Positions 1 to 5,900 of a stretch of DNA of 12,813 bases are shown piece after piece. The position numbers and the translations under genes are program-made. The stretch is from positions 10,911-23,723 of the forward strand of contig MU647233.1 in assembly GCA_026770585.1 (NCBI GenBank), written 5' to 3'. The stretch's first letter is position 1. Every line of letters starts with the position of its first letter. The notes under the pieces are model-generated. The model saw nothing but the letters and a program-made list of their open reading frames with translations, was not told the DNA's origin and did no database searches. Origin of the DNA: Baffinella frigidus. Taxonomy: Eukaryota; Cryptophyceae; Cryptomonadales; Baffinellaceae.

Positions 1-33
1 CAGGGTGCAGGGTGTAGGGTGTAGGAAGCACAC

Positions 34-92
34 CCGGCACTTGGGCACCACGACGAAGAAGCATCGCTTGTTGAAGAAGTCCGCCGACGTCA
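34..92 (-). CDS. Gene A exon 10: cysteine motif segment
   Basis: Follows AACCCCGCAG| and in phase 1 completes a valine codon after exon 9. It encodes TSADFFNKRCFFVVVPKCR and then meets |GTGTGC, followed again by telomere-type repeat to the window edge. The C-F-x-V-x-V-P-x-C arrangement and its order after exon 9 suggest one continuing domain. The gene clearly goes on to the left. Confidence 0.6.
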
Positions 93-2891
93 CTGCGGGG
101 TTCAGGGTTTAGGGTTAGGATTTAGGGGGTTTGAGATCTAGGATTTAGGGGGTTTAAGATCTAGGATTTAGGGGGTTTAAGATTTAGGGTCTAGGGTTTA
201 GGCTTGGGTATGATCGTTTTGAGGGTTTAGGGTTAGGTACCATCGGGTTCAGGGTTTAGGGTTAGTACGACCAGGTTCAGGGTTTAGGGTGAGGTACGAT
301 GAGGCTGAGGGCTGAGGGTGTGGTACCATCAGGATCAAGGTTTCGGGCGCAGGGTCCGGAGCTTTGGGTATGTTGTGTCCATCGGTTGATGATTTGAGTT
401 TTGATTTGAGTTAGTTTGTGTTAGCCGCTGCCGAGCGAGGACGTGCCACACTTTTGAAGGATTTTAAAAACTTTCACCTGAATCCGAAGGGAAATGGACT
501 TTTAGAATGAAAAAGCTGAGACCGAATTTACGGTCGTGGCTTTTAAAAACGTTATTAGGTCGCTCGATAGCGGTACCATCATAACGGACGGGCGCCTGGG
601 TGAGGTACGATGAGGTTGAGGGCTGAGGGTTAGGTACCTTCAGGACCAAGGTTTCGGGTAGAGGGCCCGGTAGTTTGATTTGAGTTAGTTTGTGTCCTAT
701 ATAACTGTAATACACCCAACACAAACTAACTCAAATCAAACGGGTTGGGTACCATCGTAACTATTTTGATTTGAATTAGTTTGTGTGAGGTACCATCGTA
801 ACGTACGGGCGCCTGGCGCGCCGAGACGCAGATCTTGCCGAGCGAGTTTGGCACGAAATCAAAAGCCAAGGTCGAAAACCGACCTTGCCTTTTCCGTAGG
901 AACCCCCCTATGCCCCTACGGTTTAAATCCGTAGGGCCTATGGAATGCGTTTAGATGGACTGTTCCCTTCTCGCTCGGGCAGCGGTACCATCGTAACGCA
1001 CGGGCGCCTGGCGTGCCGAGACGCAGATCTTGTACGCGTAGCCCTCCCACCCCAGCGAGAAGTTGAACCGCAGCAGCCCTGGTGTGGGAGGGAGGGGTTT
1101 AGGGGTTAGGGTTTGGGGGTTGGGGGTTCCCACCCCAGCGAGAAGTTGAAACGGAGCGGCCCTGGTGTGGGGGGGAGGGGTTTAGGGGTTAGGGTTTGGG
1201 GTTTGGGGTTTGGGTTTTGGGGTTTGGGGTTTAGGGTTTGGGGTTTAGGGTTTAGGGTGTGGGGTGTATGCTGAGGGTGTAGGGTTACCCGTGATGTCGG
1301 ACGTGGTGCGGCTTGTGCTTGATGTCCACAGCAGACTCGACGGCTGCACACGGACACACCACCGTCAGCAAAAAACGTCAGCAAACACGTTAATAGGGTA
1401 ACGTCCTGAAAACCGGGTAGTTAGGCCTACGGTATTGCCTACGGTAGGCCGTAGGGCCCCTAGGCGAAAACGTCAGCAAGCCTCTGGGGAGGTCACACGA
1501 GAGAGGAGATAGTCTCGAGGGACCTACCCAGAGTCGTATATCACCAAGTATACAACGTATACGAACACAAAATGAGGACCGTAATGAGGGCATGGCGTTG
1601 TTGGTGGCGTCCGTGAGTGTCCCACGCGACGATAGCCTGCACCTCAAATCGACAGTGGACTAACTCGGTTTGGGTCTAATCAGTACCAATCCGCGGACGG
1701 AGTGCGTCCGCTTTGTACCAGGAATAATAGAAAGACGCATCGATTTGAGGTGCAGGGTAGCGTCGCGTGGGCACCTGGAGCGCGTGGCTCGTCCTTCCAA
1801 GTATTTGAGCGCAGAAATCCAGTACAAAAGGGCGAATAGAAAGCCTTTAGGACGAGCCAGAACAAAACTCAGGCAGAGCTAGATCACCTGGAGCGTGTCT
1901 CATCAGTACTGATCCGCGGACGGATTGCGTCCACTTTGTACCAGGGATGATAGAAAGACGCGTCGGTTTGAGGTGCAGGGTAGCGTCGCGCGGGCACCTG
2001 GAGCGCGTTGCTCTGCAGCCCGATCGCCGCCCCCTCTCGACTTGTTGTCATCGCCTGCTTGAGGGTCCAGCGTTTGAGGGTGTTTTAGGGTGGAGCGTTT
2101 TAGGGTGTGGGGTTTGGGGTTTAGGGTTTGGAGTTTAGGGTTTATGGTTTAGGGTTTAGGGTTCGGGGTTTAGGGTTTGGGGTTTGGGGTTAGGAGTTTA
2201 GGGTTTAGGGTTGAGGGTTTAGGGTGCAGGGTGTAGGGTTTAGGTCGCTGCGCTCTACAACGTGCAGGGTTGAGGGTCTAGGGTCTAGGGTTGAGGTCAA
2301 GAGTGTAGGGTTGGGTACCACCGCGCTCTTTGGGAGGCGGATGCCACACGAGGAGTTCCCCGGGCAGAAGAGATCCGTGTACACCACACAGCGGACTTCG
2401 AAGGGATCTCTGAATAACACCACACAGCGGACTTCGAAGGGATTTCTGAGTAACACCACACAGCGGACTTCGAAGGGATTTCTGAACACCCCTTAAGCGA
2501 TAAGACCTAGGACCCCAGTCAAACGAGGAGTTTCCCAGGCAGAAGAGATCCGCGTACACCACACAGCGCACTTCGAAGGGATTTCTGAGTAACACCACAC
2601 AGCGTACTTCGAAGGGATTTCTGAATACCCCTTACGCGATAGGACCTAGGACCCTACGGTAGGCAACCCGTAGGGGCATGGGGGGTTCCTCCTGTTGAGG
2701 GCTGAGGGTTAGGGTGCAGGGTTACCAGCGCACTCTTCGGAAGGCGGATGTCAAACGAGGAGTTCCCCAGACAGAAGAGATCCGCCCCATGTGTGTCCTG
2801 GTTTGGGGTTTGGGGTTTAGGGTTTGGGGTTTGGGGTTTGGGTTTGGGGTTGGGGTTTGGGGTTTGGGGTTTGGGGTTTGGGGTTTGGGGT

Positions 2892-2937
<46 letters not shown>

Positions 2938-5900
2938 GGTTCATGGTTCATGGTTCAGGGTTCAGGGTTTAGGGTTCGGGGTTGAGGGTTTAGGGGTTTA
3001 AACCCTAAACTTTAGGGTGTAGGGTTTTAAACCCTAAACTTGAGGGTTTAAGAACAGGTTGAGGGTTTAGGTAGGGTTGAAGATACCAGCGCAACCTCGT
3101 CGAGGAAGAGCTGCGCCGGAAGCTCGTCCGTCCGCCGCAACACCTGCACCCGGGAACGCCATTCAATGATTTAATTGATCGTTTAATTATTTAATTAATC
3201 ATTTAATTAAATGAAAATGAGCAGCGATATTTACTACACAGGAAGAGCTGTGCCGGGAGCCGGTCCGTCCGCCACAACACCTGCACCCGGGAACATCGTT
3301 TAATTATTTAATTGATCATTTAATAATTTAATTGACCATTTGCGCCGGGAGATCGTCCGTCCGCCGCAACACCTGCACCCGAGAACGCCATTGAATGATT
3401 TATCTTCGTATACGTTGTATACTTGGTGATATACGACTCTGGGTAGGTCCCTCGAGATTATCTTCTCTCTCGTGTGACCTCCCCACCTGGATCCGGGAAC
3501 GCCATTTAATCATTTAATTGATCATTTAATTCAATGAAAACGGGCAGCGAAATTTACTACAGAGGAAGATCTGTGCCGGGAGCCGGTCCGCCCGCCGCAA
3601 CACCTTCACCCGGGGACATCGTTTGCTTATTTATTTAATTATCAATTATTTAATTAATCATTTAATTAAATGAAAATGGGCAGCGAAATTTACTACGCAG
3701 TTGCTTTACTATTACAGGTATTGTAGATTTCGGGTGAGCGCGGATTTTTTCGAGCTCAGGTCGGGGGATCGGGGAACGAAAAAACGTGAAAATGATTCGT
3801 TTTGTGACATGTTATGGGTGGGGTTCGCGATTTTGTCATAAAATCTATGCGTAAGATAGCAAAAAACTCTAGATTGACGTAAATCCCCCCCGATTTCCCG
3901 ATTTTTTTCGACCCCCCGACCTGAAATAAATTCCGCGCTAACCCGAAATCTATAACATGGGCCTTCTGTGCCGTGAATTTCCTTGCGCGTTCCCGTTGAA
4001 TTAATCGGTGTTCCCAGACGCACCTCGTCGGCCGTGGGCGCCACCCCGTCCCACTGCACGAAGCTCTCGCGCGCGCGCGGGCGCAGCGGCGTGTACTCCA
4101 CCATCAGCCGCAGCGGCGCGAGCCCCCCCGACGCGCGCAGCGCGATGTCCAGCCCCCCGCAGTGCGCGCCCTCCACGAACACGCTGCGCTCCGCGGGTGC
4201 CGTGACCCACGCCGGGCGCCGCAGGAAGTCGAAGCGCAGCGGGACGGGCGAGTTGCGGAACACTGCTGCGGGCGCCGACAGCGCCGAGGACGCCACCGTG
4301 AAGAGCGACGACGCCAGCGCGCCGCCGAGCGTCCACGCGGGCGTCACGCACCGCAGCTCCGCCGGGCTCAGCACCGTCGCCGCCGCCGTGAAGCGCGTGC
4401 TCGACGTCGTGAGGGGCGCCGCGTCCGCGCACCCGCCCACCCCGGACGTGATCTCCGTGAAGGTGCAGGTGTAGGTCAGGTCGGAGCGGAAGCCCGCGCC
4501 GACTAGGGTCAGGGCGTCCCCGCCCGTGTCCAGCCCTGTGAGGGTGTTCGAGCGTGCGAGGTTAGGAGCAAGGGTGGATGCGTTGTGTGGCGAGTCTCTG
4601 CAGCTCTCTGAAGGTCTCTGCAGGATGCGTCTCCCCCCCCCTCCCTCCCCCTCCCGACACGCCCGTGTCTAGCCCTGTGAGGGTGTTCGCGCGAGGTGAG
4701 GAGCAGGGGTGGGTGTTCGTCCCAGGTGGGTGTTGCAGAGGTGGGTGGAAGAGGGGTGGGTGGAGCAGGGGCGGGGTGCGTTGTCAGGCGAGTCGCTGCA
4801 GGTCTCTGCCGGTCCATGCGGGATGTGTCTCTCCCTCCCACTCCCGGCACGCGTCCGCGCACATCCTGCATGTTCATAGGCCAACGGCCTGAAAATGGGG
4901 TAGTTAGGCATACGGCATTGCCTAGGACCTCCTACCGTAGGCCGAGGGATCCTAGGACCAAAAAGTCTCGGCCTACGGTAGGAGGTCCTAGGCAATGCCG
5001 TAGGCCTAACTACCCCATCTTCAGGCCGTTACCCTATTAATGTGGGTATCTAGGCTCGAAAGACAGTGGCCTCCTCGGGATTCGCGGAGCCTGTAGCGTT
5101 GAGACTGTAGGACCCTTGGCGGGCAAGTGCGTCGACAGGTCTCTGCAGGACACGCCTCCCTCCCGCCCCCGGCACGCGTGCGCCTCAGCGCACCTCCTCT
5201 GAGGCGCACCTCCTGCAGAAGCCTGCAGGAGGTGAAATCGTGCGCTGGGTTGGCCCGCCGGCCACAAGCTGCACACAACTCTCGCCCTCCGCATGCTGCT
5301 TCCCCTGGGCACTGTGCAGCAAATGTTCATACAGTAAACATTCAGAGACGACAGTGACTCGAGTTGAGTGACAGCCGTGCCTCGGGACAAATCGGGCCAC
5401 CCAGGGGACGGCCTGCCGCGGAGGCTCCCCCATCCACCAACCCTCAGGGAAGGACCAAAAGGTCGATTTTCGACCTGTTCCCAAAAGTTGATTTTCAACC
5501 AAGATTGGGACTTCTTAAGTTGTAGCCGGTCGAATTCGACCGGCTAGCAAGGTGAAATTGACGTCTGAAAATCGGATATTTGGTCTTGGCGTGAGGGTTA
5601 GTGGATCTGACCGAGAGTCTGGGGATACTACCCCATGTAGGATCACCGAAGTCACTCCGGTCATCCTACATGGGTTAGTATCCCCAGAGAGATAGATCCA
5701 CTCACGATGGTGCACGCTGCCAGGGGACGGCAGAGGGGACGGGGGCAGCGTCGGCCCCTCTCTGTTGAACGGACGAGAAATTTTGGCGTTTTGAAGGATA
5801 TAAAGGAACTTTGGCTTTTTGTATGACCTGAGAGGATCGACATGGTGGTCCACGACTCGTAGAAGACCACGTCGAGCGCGCGGAAGTTGATGCTCGGCAC

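Larger units (their letters stand above)
93..988 (-). other. Gene A intron 9
   Basis: This 896-nt stretch has no independent gene. It holds telomere-type repeat (104-300), a duplicated block (289-420 and 598-695), a perfect 22-bp inverted repeat (674-695 and 719-740), a fold-back element (837-980) and several copies of the exon 9 donor edge. Confidence 0.55.
1344..2725 (-). other. Gene A intron 7
   Basis: 1382 nt with no independent gene recognised. It contains a truncated CCTACGG-type element (1390-1462), a conserved 80-nt hairpin sequence (1482-1563), two fold-backs (1621-1771 and 1786-1882), a 108-bp direct duplication, telomere-type repeat (2076-2320) and damaged copies of exon 7 with a 36-bp tandem repeat. 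Confidence 0.45.
3144..4023 (-). other. Gene A intron 5
   Basis: 880 nt from GTGCGT to CCGGGTGCAG. It contains three damaged exon 6 copies, a conserved hairpin sequence and the large fold-back at 3720-3956. It is AT-rich except for the exon-like parts, and I see no independent gene. Confidence 0.55.
4536..5827 (-). other. Gene A intron 4
   Basis: 1292 nt. It holds the duplicated acceptor edge, three fold-back elements (4873-5040, 5440-5597, 5601-5701), two small GC hairpins (5181-5206 and 5207-5234) and a 24-nt perfect palindrome. Scattered open frames here have no protein-like composition. Confidence 0.65.

Noticed and set aside
1482-1563. tRNA gene
   Set aside because: It has conserved hairpins, but no cloverleaf, T-loop GGTTCRA or anticodon arm can be laid out.
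2224-2496. Plus-strand protein with TTQRTSKG repeats
   Set aside because: The opposite strand of the same 36-bp repeat gives the exon 7-like peptide, so the plus frame is a shadow.
1-3080. Chromosome end (true telomere)
   Set aside because: The repeats are degenerate, interrupted by exon-like sequence, and the strand is the reverse of what a left end would show. Interstitial or intronic origin fits better.
3102-3700. CRISPR array
   Set aside because: Units are over 60 bp, unequal and AT-rich between, and the setting is a eukaryotic intron with no cas genes.
3712-4023. Continuation of gene A exon 5 into the AT-rich part
   Set aside because: The frame stays open by chance through the fold-back at 3720-3956. 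Composition changes at the GTGCGT donor and the residues become low-complexity.
3983-4506. Plus-strand open frames over 4000-4500
   Set aside because: They are antisense to gene A exon 5 and Ala/Arg-rich, without motif or targeting signal.
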